From the NCBI GenBank assembly GCA_016110215.1, contig JADWQD010000005.1, positions 1,550,001 to 1,614,000 on the forward strand: a stretch of DNA of 64,000 nucleotides, read 5' to 3'. This stretch comes from Capronia americana (Eukaryota > Ascomycota > Eurotiomycetes > Chaetothyriales > Herpotrichiellaceae). Positions 10,705-22,518 of this stretch are shown here, piece by piece. The position numbers and the translations under genes are program-made. The first letter of the stretch is position 1. Every line of letters begins with the position of its first letter. The notes beneath the pieces are model-generated. The model did no database searches. It worked only from the letters and a program-made list of their open reading frames with translations, and was not told the DNA's origin.

Positions 10705-11231
10705 ATTCGATGGGCTTCGTCAAGGTCAACGCCAGCAGGTACAGCGTGTCATTGGTCGATTCTCGCAAGGTATGCTAGTCTCCCCAATTGCAATGCGAAC
10801 CAAGACTTCGCCTGAGCCTCATCCGCTTAGAGTTGCCCATCCGATCTCATCATAGAGCCTATTCCTTGATATTTCCTCCTCCTCAAGGCACAGACCCCGT
10901 TGTTTGGCTTCCCGACTTCTTTCGGTATCGAAGCTCGATTCTGTATAATGTCTTCGGAATGTCAAATGGCCATCAGACCATCATTCTCGTCCGGTAAGGC
11001 TGATGCCTCAGCACACTCCGGCAAGGCGCCTGCCCCGCCACCACATGCATAATACAGGGCGACACTAATGCCTCGCTATCACATATGGCCTGGCGAAGAC
11101 GACGGATTGTTCGAGGGCTATGCACTGGTTGCCTTTTCGAAAAAGAAGCACCGGCCACCTCTTTTTTCCCCCTTGAGCGCAGTCGAAACATATCTTCCCT
11201 TTCCACCTCGCTGCCGGTCACCATCCTTACC
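10705..11231. other. Intergenic, promoter side of the CFEM-like gene
   Basis: 527 bases with no coding pattern. The last part before 11232 is pyrimidine-rich, as is usual just upstream of fungal starts. Confidence 0.45.
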
Positions 11232-12204
11232 ATGTTCCCACCCTCTCCTTTCTTTCGCCGACTTATCATCTCTTTCCTGTCCAGCCTGATCTTCACGTTG
11301 TTTGCACAAGCCTGCTCGACATCATCCTTCGCCTCAGTCTACCAGCCCTACCCCGACTGCGCGGCATCGTGCCTCGCCTGCCCAGACACCGACTATGTGA
11401 ATAACTTCGCCCACCACTGCGACTACACCAATGGGGACTGCTGTCGAAGCAAGTTCCACACCGTCATCGCGGCATCATGGGCCTGTGTCCAGCAAAGCTG
11501 CGATGGCATGGACCTTGCGCAGGAGGCGTTTGATATCTTCGTGAAGCACTGTCAGGACGTCGACGTGCCGTTGGCGAGTGTGGACGTCCCACAGGGTTAC
11601 ACATTGGACGATTCGAACAGCGGGAGCGGCAACGGAACAGGCGGTGAGCCTCAACGCAATCATTATATTTTCCTTGGCCCCGTTTAACCTGTCATCTCCC
11701 GGTCCATGACATGGACTGCACCAGCCATGCGTACACAAGTATTGATTGCGAGAAGCTGATCATAACGACACGTTTTTTATCTGAACAGAAGGATCGCCCG
11801 GCTCCGACGGCGACGACAAAGGCTCCTCGTCGTCCTCCTCATCCTCACTCTCCACCGGCACGATAGTCGGCATTGCGACCGGCTCCGTCGTTGCCGCCGC
11901 CGGGATCGTGGGCGCCATCTTCAAATGCCTATCGTACCGACATAAGAAAAAGCACACCGCGTCCGGAAGCGGCCCAAACCCAGCAAACAACAACAACGTC
12001 GACCTGGTACGTTGGCAGCCCGCGTGGCAGGCCATGCCGGCCGGAGCACTCACGGGCGACGCCGACGGCCGCGCCACATACACGAGGAAGGAAGTTGCGT
12101 TTGCGGGAGTGCGGCGCGTGAAAGAGACGTTCGAGATCACGAGACAGCCCACGCCCCCTGCTCAGGCCGTCCTGGGCCCGGGGAGGATTCTCGGTGAAGT
12201 GTGA
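11232..12204 (+). CDS. Secreted-type cysteine-rich (CFEM-like) single-pass membrane protein, 2 exons
   Basis: 275 residues. A hydrophobic N-terminal segment (LIISFLSSLIFTLFAQA) fits a signal peptide cleaved near residue 27. The following ectodomain has ten cysteines in about 85 residues: PDCAASCLAC, HHCDYTNGDCC, WACVQQSC and a final KHC. The spacing and the Asp before the double Cys resemble a CFEM domain, though not the exact consensus. Exon 1 (11232-11643) ends in a Ser/Gly linker. Exon 2 (11789-12204) continues with a Ser-rich stretch, one TM segment (TIVGIATGSVVAAAGIVGAI) and a basic cytosolic tail of about 85 residues beginning YRHKKKHT. The architecture suggests a cell-surface sensor or adhesion protein; the CFEM label is tentative. 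Confidence 0.75.
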
Positions 12205-12991
12205 TTCGGTTTGATTGATTGATTGATAGATAAACCGCTGGCTTGCCATGCTTACATTCCGAAAGCGCTATAAGTGACGGTTTTTAACGACGCATGAGTC
12301 CACGGATGGTATATGATGATGTGGGATACAATGCACACTATGCTTACTTGCCAAATATATTTCAATATACCTACATACGGAGCACGCATACGCATATGCA
12401 TTTACATGTCAAGATGACCACGAGCACGACAATTATGACTTGGCCGTAGGATAGGACGTAGAAATTCCGAACTTGAATTGCTTAGGGGTTGCTTTGCATC
12501 CCTTGTGTCCTGGCTCATAGATCTGACTCGATTACATGTATATAGCAGGGCTCTATCTGGGGAGTCTTCCACACAATTCACACGCCGTGTTCTCGATTTC
12601 CTTGTTATTGCAGAAGAAACGACTCAATGATGGCAGGCTAAAGGATGGAATGTCCACTTGTGAGGGCTTGCGGGGTGCGAGAGACATAAACATGGGTACG
12701 CCGCTGCTCCCATCTACCATACCCGTACTGCTGTACACTAACAGACCCAACCAATCTCCATTTTCTAGGGAGACCTTTTGCCCCAGCTTCATTGTACTTC
12801 GTGAGTAGCTCTAAACTCCCAACCCTGGCTTGAAACCGGAAGGCCTCAAAATGCTTCCTACCAAGTCCAACCAACCATGGCCAACCGCAGCGGGAACAGG
12901 GACGCTGACAAGCCTGAAGTCATGATGATCCCGGTGGTTGGAGCCATTCTGACCCATCTTGTGACATGACGCCCACACAAAAAAAGGACAT
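12205..12991. other. Convergent 3' spacer with a short TTGA microsatellite
   Basis: 787 bases between the CFEM-like gene and the stop of acl1. Just after the first stop there is a short run of TTGA/TGAT units at about 12208-12228. Open frames further on overlap each other and carry no motif. Confidence 0.45.
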
Positions 12992-15282
12992 TTACTGGGT
13001 GCTGACTTCGACACGTCCCTCGTTTCCAGGGGTCTTTCCGAGGGTGGGGAGGAGATAGCTGCAAATCAGTTAGCCTGATTCCGGCGTCCGTTCGAGGGTG
13101 TTTACTCACGTAATATCATCCCAAGGATGTCTGTAGAGACCAGTGCGAAGCTATAGACATGTTAGCATTTGTACTAAGTAGATGGTTGAGAGCGGGGTTG
13201 GCCGGAAAATGCAAAAACTTACTCTCTTCTGATCCAAGAAGTGGGCAATCAGACCGATGGAACGACCCAAGACGAAGAGACCGTTGAGAATACCGATGGA
13301 GAGATACTGCTCAGCCTCTTCAGCAGAGAATGAACCACCCTCTCGGAGCAAGTCAACAAAGCAGACTGCAATGCATCCGTCGACGTTCAAGATCAGATTG
13401 TCCTTCTTGGACGTGGTGACAGTCTCGACGGCGATGGCATAGTCAAGGAGCTTGTGAGATGGGAAATGCTTGAGGACAAAGTCCTTGACAAGCTCAACGC
13501 GCAAATCAGGGTTGTTGCGGGACTTGATTCGGTGACCGATACCAGGGACTTCACAGAGTTAGCGGGGAATTTACAAGGAATGCGAAGCTTGGCTTACTGA
13601 GCTTGTTCTCCTTTCTCATGGTGTCAACGAACTCTCTCGGAGACCAGCCCTTGTCCATGGCCTTCGTGAACTCCTCGGCAGCACCATCAAGAGCACCACC
13701 GAATCGGGAGCCGATGGTCAACAGACCAGCGACGAGCGAGGAGATCAGATCTTTGCCGGCACGCGCGGTAATAATGGTGTTCATTGCTCCAGACACGGCC
13801 GGGCCGTGATCGGCAGTCAACATGAGGACCATCTCCAAGAACCTGCTCGCGTAGGGCGGAAGTCTGCGACGGAACCACAGGAGTGACATGACACCACCAA
13901 TACCGATCTCCTCTTTGAAGACATCCGAGATGGGCATACCAGCATAGAGCAACTCCTGACCTCTGTCGTCGGAAATGGTGGAAATGAAGGATGCGGGCTT
14001 CCGAATAAGGCCAAGCTCTTGCGCCCAGGCGTAATCCATAGGAATCTTGGGCACAGCCGGCTCCGGTACAGGCTTGATGGTGCCTTGCTTGACCAGCTTT
14101 TGATAGAGGTCGCTCAGGACCTTAGGCATGTCCTCGAAGGTGTCTGGGACAAAGAAACCGGCTTCCTTCATCTTCTGGTTCTTGACGAGGGCAGTCTCGA
14201 GCTGAGAGTTGGCAGAGGCACCGGCATGACCGAATTGGACTTCAGTCTTGAACATGCTGGCGCAAGTACCAATAGCCCATGCGACGATTGGTTTCGTGAT
14301 CTCGCCGTTCTTGACGGCTTCGATAACTCGGTATTCCTCGACACCACCTACCTCACCAAGCAGGAGGAGGATCTTGCACTCAGGATCTTGTTGGTATCGG
14401 ATCAGGTGGTCAATGAATGAAGTTCCCGGGTACCTGTCACCACCGATGGCAATGCCCTCGTAGACACCATCGGTGTTTTGGGAAATGATGTTGTTCAATT
14501 CGTTGGACATACCACCGGACTTGGAGACATAGCCGACTGAGCCCTTGCGGTAGAGCTTGGAGGCAACAATGTTGTCCATCATACCTCCAGTATTACCGAT
14601 CTTGTAAGCACCAGGCTTGATACCGCCGACTGTGGCAGGTCCGATAATCGTGATGCCCTTCTCCTTTGACTTCACCATGATTTCACGAGCACGTCGCTCC
14701 GGGACACCCTCGGCAATGATGGCGATGGAGCGGATTTGAGGAATTTCCATCAATTCCATTGTTGAGCTGTAGACAGATCGGGAAGAAGCAAAGTTGACGA
14801 TGGTGTCAACATCAGGATGTTTCTCGAAGGCCTTCTCCACAGACTGGTAGACGGGCAGCAGAGTCTCGCTGGTGCCCCAATACATCTTGCTAACGAATTG
14901 GCCGCCGAAGGTATATATGATACCGGCCACGGAGGGGGTCGTTCTCTTGCAGATGAAGTCGAAATCAAGCATACCCTGGACGGCCTTGGGTTGCATGCCA
15001 CTGGTACCAGTTAGAACAAGTTCTTATTCAAACCCTGGGTCTTGCTTACTAGACGAAACATCTGGTCTTGTTGTGGAAGAGAGCATTTTGAGAAGGGCTC
15101 AGCGCTCGTGAGGGAGGAGCAAATCTGCGAATGTTGTCGTTGGCTGAGAAAGGGGTATCGTGATCTTGAAGGTCGCCATTTGGCACTTCGATTTTAGGCA
15201 GGCCATTGGCGGCGCCTGTGGTAGCGGTAGGCATGGCGGGGTGAGGGTTCTCAGGGGAGTTCTCGCGGACTGGCAGACCCAT
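12992..15282 (-). CDS. acl1: ATP-citrate lyase subunit 1 (CoA-ligase/citryl-CoA lyase part), 5 exons
   Basis: Cytosolic enzyme subunit that, with acl2, cleaves citrate to acetyl-CoA and oxaloacetate at the cost of ATP. 689 residues. The N-terminal part carries the CoA-ligase fold with the phosphohistidine loop [13 protein letters not shown], preceded by [15 protein letters not shown] and GEVGGVEEY. The C-terminal part is the citrate-synthase-like lyase domain with [15 protein letters not shown] and a PGIGHRIKS motif. Exons 15282-15050, 15000-13598, 13548-13223, 13150-13110 and 13058-12992 sum to 2070 bases. Two splice junctions rebuild [16 protein letters not shown] and [11 protein letters not shown], strong support for the model. 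The first exon encodes a fungal N-terminal extension. Head-to-head with acl2. Confidence 0.96.
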
Positions 15283-16824
15283 GGTGTTAGTTGGACGAGA
15301 CACAGACAAGACAATGCGAAATATGTCGACGGACGGCAGAAGAGAACAGTGTTTGATCTTCTTGCTGCCCTCGAGTACAACAACGAAAGGTGGTCCCAAA
15401 GAAAAATTGGGAAAGGGGATCTTGGTGAATGGATTGGGGCTTTCAACGGGACTCACATCGGACTGATCAAGTTGTTGAGTGATGTAGTCCTACGGCAAAG
15501 GAGAGACTGAAAGACAGACAGCGGTTGAAATTCAGCAGGGAGAGATTCACAATCGCCGACGAGGGGAGAAAAAGGTGAGCTTGGTGAATTCAAGCCGAAC
15601 CGTGCTGAGGGATGAGAGCGTGTTCACTTTCTCAGGCAGAATGTGGAGCGCGAATATGATGCTGAGGGACCAAGGGTCGCTGTGACTGGATTGGGGTTCG
15701 TATGTTGAGGCAGGTCCGGCTAGCTTAGCTGCACCAGAGCTCCCGCGCGGCGCCCGAAAATAGGAATGGTGGCCCCCAATATTCAACGAGCCCAGCTTCA
15801 CCCGCTGTCACTCACTCTTTCTACCCGGGCGGTGAGATTTTTGAGTGGGGTGCTGTTTACTTGCGCATTGAATGGCCACACAAGCCTTTTCAGCTACGCT
15901 CGCCATGGGGCGCTATCTGCCGCCACTATCCCCTTTGTGCCCGCTACGTCGCAGAAAGGCTGAGACCCCTATCGCACATCCGCCGAGCAACATGCTGAAT
16001 GGCAGAGAAAGCGGGCCTGAAGGACGATGGTTCCTCTATCGATTGGAGCAAGCCCGATCTTCTCGCGTGCCTCGCCATTCGGAGTCCGGCCCCCCGTAAC
16101 AAGTGCACGTCGTATCTCGTAAGGCCAGCGGGACAGATATGCAGCCCACACTGGCACCAGGGCAACTATCAATTCTATGTCCGCCGAGTACACAACGAAA
16201 TTGCTCATCGGTGCTCGAGGACGAAGCAAGGGGCTGCGAGGCTCGGCCTTTGTGTGACCTCTGCACAGCCCTTGAAAACAATAGAACCAGTGGACATTGT
16301 GTTGGAAGTCGAATCGGTCCGAAACAAAAAAAATGTCCACGTCACAGGGTGCGAGTAATTGGCGGTGACCGACGGTTGGGATTGTCGGTCAAACACCATG
16401 GAGTGCATAGCGACGGTCATGGACCCGGGCGGTTTGTCCCTGGCGTTGGTGCGGGTCAGTAGCACGGCGGTAGCTCCACGCCTAAAGTGCGTGCTGAGTG
16501 CCCCTCGATAAGTTTAGCCCGCTTAGCGGAGCGACCCCTGCTCCCAACGAAGGCCAGGGATCCACCAAAAAGTGCGAGACAGTTTTGTATCCTCCGGAGG
16601 CCAACAGTGCGTGTGAGCATTGAATTTGTGGCCCCAGCTGTCCAGACTGTCGAATTCGCTCTCCTCACAGTTGCTCATTTGCACTCTCCTTTCTGGCAAC
16701 CTAGACGCGGTAGTTACTACTTCTCTTCCACCTCAGATCTTGTTCTATCTCGAAAGTCGAGACAGACTCTCTTCCTCCGTTACCTTCCCCTGACTATTTA
16801 CCCCACACCTCACCGCCGCCAACC
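15283..16824. promoter_or_regulatory. Bidirectional promoter/leader region of acl1 and acl2
   Basis: A 1.5 kb non-coding interval between the two divergent ATP-citrate lyase subunit genes. Both products are needed in one complex, so shared control here is likely, and the head-to-head arrangement is known from other filamentous ascomycetes. A CCAAT pentamer lies at 15776-15780. The acl2 leader (about 16680-16824) is strongly CT-rich, and the acl1 start is in a CACCATGG context. Open frames inside are motif-free shadows. Confidence 0.7.
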
Positions 16825-18329
16825 ATGTCAGCAAAGTCGATTCTCGAGGCCGACGGCAAGGCCATTCTCAACTACCACCTCACGCGCGCTCCTGTCATTA
16901 AGCCTACTCCTCTAAAGCCCTCTGCCGTGCACAACCCTCCCCCAAAATTGGCCTCGATCTTCTTCCCCGAGGACGAGTCACCCAAGACGGTGTTGGATCA
17001 AGCTGAGGCCACATACCCATGGCTCCTCCAGCCGGGCTCAAAATTTGTTGCAAAGCCCGATCAGTTGATCAAGAGAAGAGGGAAGAGCGGTCTTCTGGCC
17101 TTGAACAAGACCTGGAAAGACGCAAGAGCGTGGATTGAGGAGAGAGCCCGCAAAGAGCAAAAGGTCGAGCACGTTACAGGCGTTCTCTGCCAGTTTCTCG
17201 TTGAACCCTTTGTGCCTCACCCTCAAGATACTGAGTATTACATCAACATCAACTCTGTTCGAGATGTGAGTTATAATACCCACTAGTCTCTTCCAGCAAA
17301 CTAACCGTTCCGTAGGGCGACTGGATCCTTTTCACCCACGAGGGCGGTGTCGACGTCGGCGATGTGGACGCAAAGGCCAAGAAGATCCTGATCCCAGTCG
17401 ATCTGAAGAAATTCCCCTCAAACCAACAGCTGGCTGAGACTCTCTTGCCCGACGTGCCCAAGGGTATCCACAACGTTCTGATCGACTTCATTGTCCGACT
17501 CTATTCCGTCTATGTTGACTGCCAATTCACCTACCTCGAGATCAACCCATTGGTCGTCATCCCGAACGCTGCAGCGACCTCCGCTGAGGTCCACTTCCTC
17601 GATCTTGCCGCTAAGCTTGATCAGACTGCAGACTTCGAGTGTGGTGTGAAATGGGCAATTGCCCGAAGCCCCGCCGCTCTTGGCCTACCGGGCGTCAAGT
17701 CCGACGGAAAAGTCACCATCGACGTCGGCCCGCCCATGGAGTTCCCTGCGCCATTCGGCCGTGAGCTCAGCAAGGAAGAGAAGTACATCGCAGACATGGA
17801 TGCGAAAACTGGCGCTTCACTCAAATTGACCGTCTTGAATGCCAAAGGCCGCGTCTGGACTTTGGTCGCTGGTGGTGGTGCCTCGGTCGTCTACGCCGAC
17901 GCCATTGCCTCCGCCGGTTTTGTCAGCGAGTTGGCTAACTACGGTGAATACTCCGGTGCTCCAACCGAGACCCAGACGTACAACTACGCCAGAACGGTTC
18001 TCGACCTGATGCTCCGTGCACCAATGCACCCTGACGGCAAGGTTCTCTTCATTGGTGGTGGTATCGCCAACTTCACCAACGTTGCCTCTACCTTCAAGGG
18101 CGTCATTCGAGCGCTGAGAGAGGTTGCACCTCTCCTGATCGAGCACAAGACCCAGATCTGGGTCCGTCGTGCTGGCCCCAATTACCAGGAAGGTCTGAAG
18201 AACATCAAAGGTGTTGGAGAAGAGCTCGGCCTTAACATTCACGTCTACGGCCCGGAGATGCACGTCTCTGGTATTGTGCCATTGGCTCTTCTTGGCAAGG
18301 TCTCTTCAGTTCCCGAGTTTGGCGCATAG
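16825..18329 (+). CDS. acl2: ATP-citrate lyase subunit 2 (ATP-grasp/citrate-binding part), 2 exons
   Basis: 484 residues, the partner of acl1. It begins [19 protein letters not shown]. The ATP-grasp region follows with [15 protein letters not shown] and the metal/nucleotide segment [11 protein letters not shown]. The citrate-binding half has [27 protein letters not shown] and [19 protein letters not shown]. Exon 1 is 16825-17265 and exon 2 is 17316-18329; the intron falls between SVRD and [11 protein letters not shown]. Length and motif order match subunit 2 of other Pezizomycotina, where animals instead have one fused polypeptide. It supplies acetyl-CoA for lipids, sterols, polyketides and histone acetylation. 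Confidence 0.96.
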
Positions 18330-18907
18330 AGGATCAAGGACGGCAAATCGGGTTTGCTGCTTGTATCACTTTGATCTGGAACGCACCAAAATATCAGACA
18401 TGAAGTTTTGATGATGGGTTGGCTGGCATCAGCGGCTGGGCAAATGGGTAACGAGAGGTGCTGGCTTGGGTGTTTCTCTTACCGGAGTTCAACGTGGTGA
18501 CTCACCTCGCAGTAGAAGCGTTTGTATGTATCGGCTGTGTTGTATGACATCGGCGGGAGGTCAGCCTCCATAAGAAAAGATACCATTGGCGCGAAGACAA
18601 GTACCAGAGGCACAATGTGAGGGTTATGACTTCTGTCGCAGCGATACTGTATTCATTCGAGCATCGATTGCCGTTTACTTGTCGTCTGAAATCATGAGTA
18701 GTTTACAGCCCTTCGAAGCTCATGCAACACCCTATCATTTCAATGAAATGTGAATTGTTCGCGCATTGATAAGGCAGTTGTCCCTTTGGGCCCCTTTTTG
18801 ACTGAATGAGCCTCGCATCACGTTCGCGTCGTAGCACCGTAAAACACACAATCAGATCAAAGCCTTCCCGTCTCTGCTCGCCTCGTAATCACCTCTCATC
18901 ACATATC
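18330..18907. other. Convergent 3' spacer
   Basis: 578 bases between the acl2 stop and the Pol delta subunit stop. Nothing recognised beyond expected 3' untranslated sequence. Confidence 0.45.
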
Positions 18908-19748
18908 CTACTCCACAAGGACAACCCGTCCGCCTCCAAGCTCATCGATATACGCGATTTTGCCACAACCCTGACTTCGGCCCTTGCGCCCATACTGCAT
19001 TCCCTCTTTCGCATCACCGCCTTCTTCTTCTCTGAGCAGCACAGCGAGGACTTCAATGGGCGGTTGCAGGCCCAGGGTATTTGCTCGCCGCCACCGGGTC
19101 AAGCGTGGGATGCCGATGCAAGGGCCGTATTGGGACGAGAGGTCGAAGTGTCGGAGGATCTTTTCGTGGAGGGGGATGGATTCTTGATGAACTGCAAAGG
19201 GGGAGGTTAGTACGACGTATCAGGCGGGGTGAAGGGTGTCTGGTGCCAAAGGCAATACTGGTGAAGACGGCATGCACAATACACCGCGGGGATAGAATAG
19301 GGAGGAGGGCAGAGAACGTAACCATACCTCTTGGAGCAAGCCTCGACTCTTCTTCCTTCTGCCAGTACTTCCTGAGTTGCGCGTCTGTGATCTTCTCCGC
19401 TGCCAACTCTCTCTGGTCTTTGCCCTTGACGGCTTTGACTCTCCGTCTCGCAGAGGCTTTGGACGGTTTTATTTCTTCCTCGACGATCTGCTCGGACCCC
19501 GGTTGTACGTCGCTTCCAACCTTCTGTTGAGTTGGTTCTACTTCAGGTTCATTCTTCGCATCCACGACTTCTGACTCTGGTTGTTCATGCCGTAGATTGT
19601 CTTCGATTTGGGATATTTTCCTGGCGCTTGCGATTTCTTCGTCTTTCTGAGCTTGCGCGCTCGTCTTCGTTACTCGGTTGTTGAATGACAGTCTGGACTG
19701 CCCGCCAGAACTGGCTCTGGTAGTGGCGGATTTGCGCCCCCGAGGCAT
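18908..19748 (-). CDS. DNA polymerase delta subunit 4 (p12/Cdm1-like), 2 exons
   Basis: 234-residue accessory subunit of the replicative DNA polymerase delta. The N-terminal half is disordered and charged, with a QSRLSFNNR segment that could serve as a PCNA-interacting peptide, and acidic repeats. The conserved core begins DAQLRKYWQKEE and, after the intron, continues EKILRHFDLSSQYGPCIG, then RLTRWRRANTLGLQPP and EVLAVLL, the diagnostic block of the POLD4/Cdm1 family. Exon 1 is 19748-19328 and exon 2 is 19191-18908 (705 bases joined). Without splicing the frame runs into unrelated sequence, so automatic ORF reading gives a wrong C-terminus. The residues after the core (EEGGDAKEGMQYGRKG and on) are an extension. 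Confidence 0.85.
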
Positions 19749-21249
19749 GTTTTTGACTGGTTGCTTGCGTTACGAACAGATGAATGCAGTGGATGCAAAT
19801 ATCTGGATAAGTACAATAGTGGTAAGTGTGACTTCGACGCTAAGATACTGTTTGGAATGAGGATGAGGTCTGCAAATCTCAAAGTGAAAGGGAGATGAAT
19901 CGCGGGTGAATGACGTTCACGAGCAACGCTGCCTCAGCAACCAGCCTGGAATCCACTTTCAGATATAGTGAGATGCCGCTACAAGGACAGCGGGTCTCAA
20001 GTGAATTTTAATTGGTTTCTGAGCACGCGCGCTCCTTAGTCCTGAAGAAGCAGCGCCATCTTTACGTGTTTCTGGGCTTAATTAGATGCTACCAACTAAA
20101 TACATAAGTACTTGTGCTACCACGAGATATCCTCCCCATCCGATCCTTGTTGCGAATACAGGGCCCTCGTACTATGAACAATATCTGACCCAGTAGTCGT
20201 GTCGCATCTTCCCTGGCGGTCTTGTCGGTCCATTGTTCTGTAACAGGGCATTGAGTACCTTATTTTTGTGGGGGTTTTCCCAGATCTCATGTCGAGGCAC
20301 CTTTTCTCAAACAGCAGACGCTCCAACGCAACTGAGGGATCCTTTGTCCAGCGAATGCGGCATATTTTGAGCGCCAAAAGGAAGCATCGACCAACTTTGG
20401 AAGGGTTTTAGATAATGTGAATGCTCGGTCGTTCTACAGACAGACGTGCATGGTCCTCAACAAAATAACCAACTAATGCCTGCCGGCAGGTCCTTCAACC
20501 TGGGATGGAGGCTGTATCAAAATGCTCTTCTTGCTTGATCAATCGCAATTTTCATCGTATGCTTCAGAATATCCCATAACCGCCTAGCCATTTAGGTCTT
20601 ATCCGGCAACGACGACTCATGCTCAATTTGGAAGCACACCTCCAGTGTAGCCCGAGCCTGAGGAAGATATCGATCTGTGGGTGGATGCATTCCCAACAGA
20701 GTGAACAAATGACTTTGGAAAAACCAAATCAGCCTCGACTACGGAGTAATGACTACCATATAATCACCCGGTTCCGAGCGCCTCATAGGCTCGGCGTCTG
20801 TTTGACACTTCCTGTCCACCTCAAATGCAATTTCAACCAAGTTTCCTTTGAAGCCTGTACCTTCACGGACGAAAAGGTCAGGGAAGCCCATAGCCTCCGC
20901 CATGTGCTGCAGGAGAAGGTTCGGTTCAAAGCAGCTAGGTCACTGGAGTGGTGATCATGCCGAACGATGATTCAAGTGCGTGAAGCCGCTTTCCGACAGC
21001 CAACGCTTCCTGAAGCAGGCAGAGACTCAAGGAACGGGGCTTGGTTCTGTAGCTTCTGTAGTTTGCTGGAAGCTAAACTGTGTATGGGGGATATTTTTGC
21101 TCTTAAAGCCGACAACTGTGTGACGCTTTGCGTCAGGCACCCGCAGCCTGTGATAGGCGGAATCAGCGGAGTTTCGAAAGGCAGGTTCCTGTGGCACCTC
21201 ACACTTTGGGTTCAACCTTCATTCTGGCTCAGTTCAAGTCTAAGTAACA
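19749..21249. other. Long spacer with possible gene relic
   Basis: 1.5 kb between divergent genes. The only coding-like text is on the minus strand at about 20960-20739 (see the pseudogene entry). Other open frames on both strands are short and motif-free. Confidence 0.4.
20739..20938 (-). pseudogene. Possible relic of an unidentified coding sequence
   Basis: A minus-strand frame reads FEPNLLLQHMAEAMGFPDLF, then VREGTGFKGNLVEIAFEVDR, and ends VVITP at 20739-20741. Its composition is protein-like. The segment is preceded by a possible splice acceptor (CTAG), and just past the stop another frame continues with protein-like text. I cannot link it to upstream exons or name a family. It may be a decayed gene or chance. 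Confidence 0.2.
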
Positions 21250-22518
21250 ATGCCCATCCCACTGCTGGCAGAGGGCTTCGGCAGGGGCCTCTCTGGCATC
21301 CCTTATGGCTGGAATATCGTCCAAGGTGCAGCAGTCGTCGGCGTCATCGCTCTTCTGAAACTCTACTTTAGCGGAGCAACATGTCGCTCCGAACGAGTAA
21401 TGCATGGGAAAGTGGTCATGGTTACGGTGAGAAAGGCTCTTCAAGATACTTATAAATCTCTGACGGGCGTTTTACAGGGTGGTACTTCGGGCATCGGCGC
21501 GGCCGTGGTACAAGAACTGGCTACTCGAGGAGCGCAGATTATTCTCCTGACCCATCACGCTCCGTCCGACCCTTTCCTGGTCGACTACATCGAGGACGTG
21601 CGAACGATCACAAATAACGAGCTCATCTATGCCGAGCAAGTCGACCTTTCCTCTCTCCACTCGATCCGACTTTTCGCGACTAAATGGGTGGACAATGCGC
21701 CTCCGAGAAGATTGGACATGATTATACTGTGCGCAAACATCATGACACCCCATTTCGGTACAAGTCAAACTACAATGGACGGACTCGAGGCGGAATGGAT
21801 GATCAATTATCTCAGCACTTTCCATCTGCTAAGCATCCTGTCACCAGCCATCCGAGCACAACCTCCCGATCGAGATGTAAGGATTCTGTTCAGCACCTGC
21901 AGCAGCTACATTGGCGGAAAGTTGGACTACAAGGCCACTGAAACGGCCGCCAAATCAGGGAGCTCTTCATACGCGAGGAGTAAGCTAGCAGTCATGACTT
22001 TCGCAAATGCTTTTCAAAAGCACCTCGACGCATATAAGAGACCAGACAATCAACCCAACAACGCCCGTGTGCTGATGATTGACCCCGGCTATTGTCGGAC
22101 TCCAGGTACCAGGAGATGGCTCTCTGGCGGGACGATTTGGGGGTTGCTCTTGTATTTGCTCACTTGGCCTTTGTGGTGGCTCATTCTCAAGTCATCGTTA
22201 CAAGGCGCTCAGAGTTATCTTCTCGCCGCTATGGATGCAGAGTACAGTCGGGGTCCTGGTGGCAGGCTGATCAAGGAATGCAGAGAATACCAGTTTCTCA
22301 GGTCAGACGTTGTGAATGAGGATATCGCCAAACAGCTGTGGGAATTCAGTGAGAAGCAGATTGAACGGCTTGAAAAGCAAGGCGCCGTCAAGAGAGCTCT
22401 CGAAAAGAAAGAAGCAGAACAGAAAAAGACTGTTGGTGAGTCAAACACGGACAGTGCAACAACTAGAGGGAAGAAAGACCCTACCCCGGGATCTCGAAGA
22501 AGTCGGAAAGCAAAATGA
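21250..22518 (+). CDS. Membrane-associated short-chain dehydrogenase (Env9/retinol-dehydrogenase-like), 2 exons
   Basis: 405-residue NAD(P)-dependent oxidoreductase. An N-terminal hydrophobic stretch (VQGAAVVGVIALLKLYF) probably anchors it to the ER or lipid droplets. Spliced exon 1 ends VVMVT and exon 2 begins GGTSGIGAAVVQELATRGA, restoring the TGGTSGIG cofactor site. Further on are DLSSLHSIRLFA, the catalytic SSYARSKLA (YxxxK), a DPGY after the active site, and a second hydrophobic patch WGLLLYLLTWPLWWLIL. The tail is a charged coiled coil (EKQIERLEKQGAVKRALEKK) ending in basic residues. The intron (21427-21477) is 51 bases and stop-free. The overall layout resembles yeast Env9, a lipid-droplet oxidoreductase; substrate unknown. 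Confidence 0.87.
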   Translation: MPIPLLAEGFGRGLSGIPYGWNIVQGAAVVGVIALLKLYFSGATCRSERVMHGKVVMVTVRKALQDTYKSLTGVLQGGTSGIGAAVVQELATRGAQIILLTHHAPSDPFLVDYIEDVRTITNNELIYAEQVDLSSLHSIRLFATKWVDNAPPRRLDMIILCANIMTPHFGTSQTTMDGLEAEWMINYLSTFHLLSILSPAIRAQPPDRDVRILFSTCSSYIGGKLDYKATETAAKSGSSSYARSKLAVMTFANAFQKHLDAYKRPDNQPNNARVLMIDPGYCRTPGTRRWLSGGTIWGLLLYLLTWPLWWLILKSSLQGAQSYLLAAMDAEYSRGPGGRLIKECREYQFLRSDVVNEDIAKQLWEFSEKQIERLEKQGAVKRALEKKEAEQKKTVGESNTDSATTRGKKDPTPGSRRSRKAK

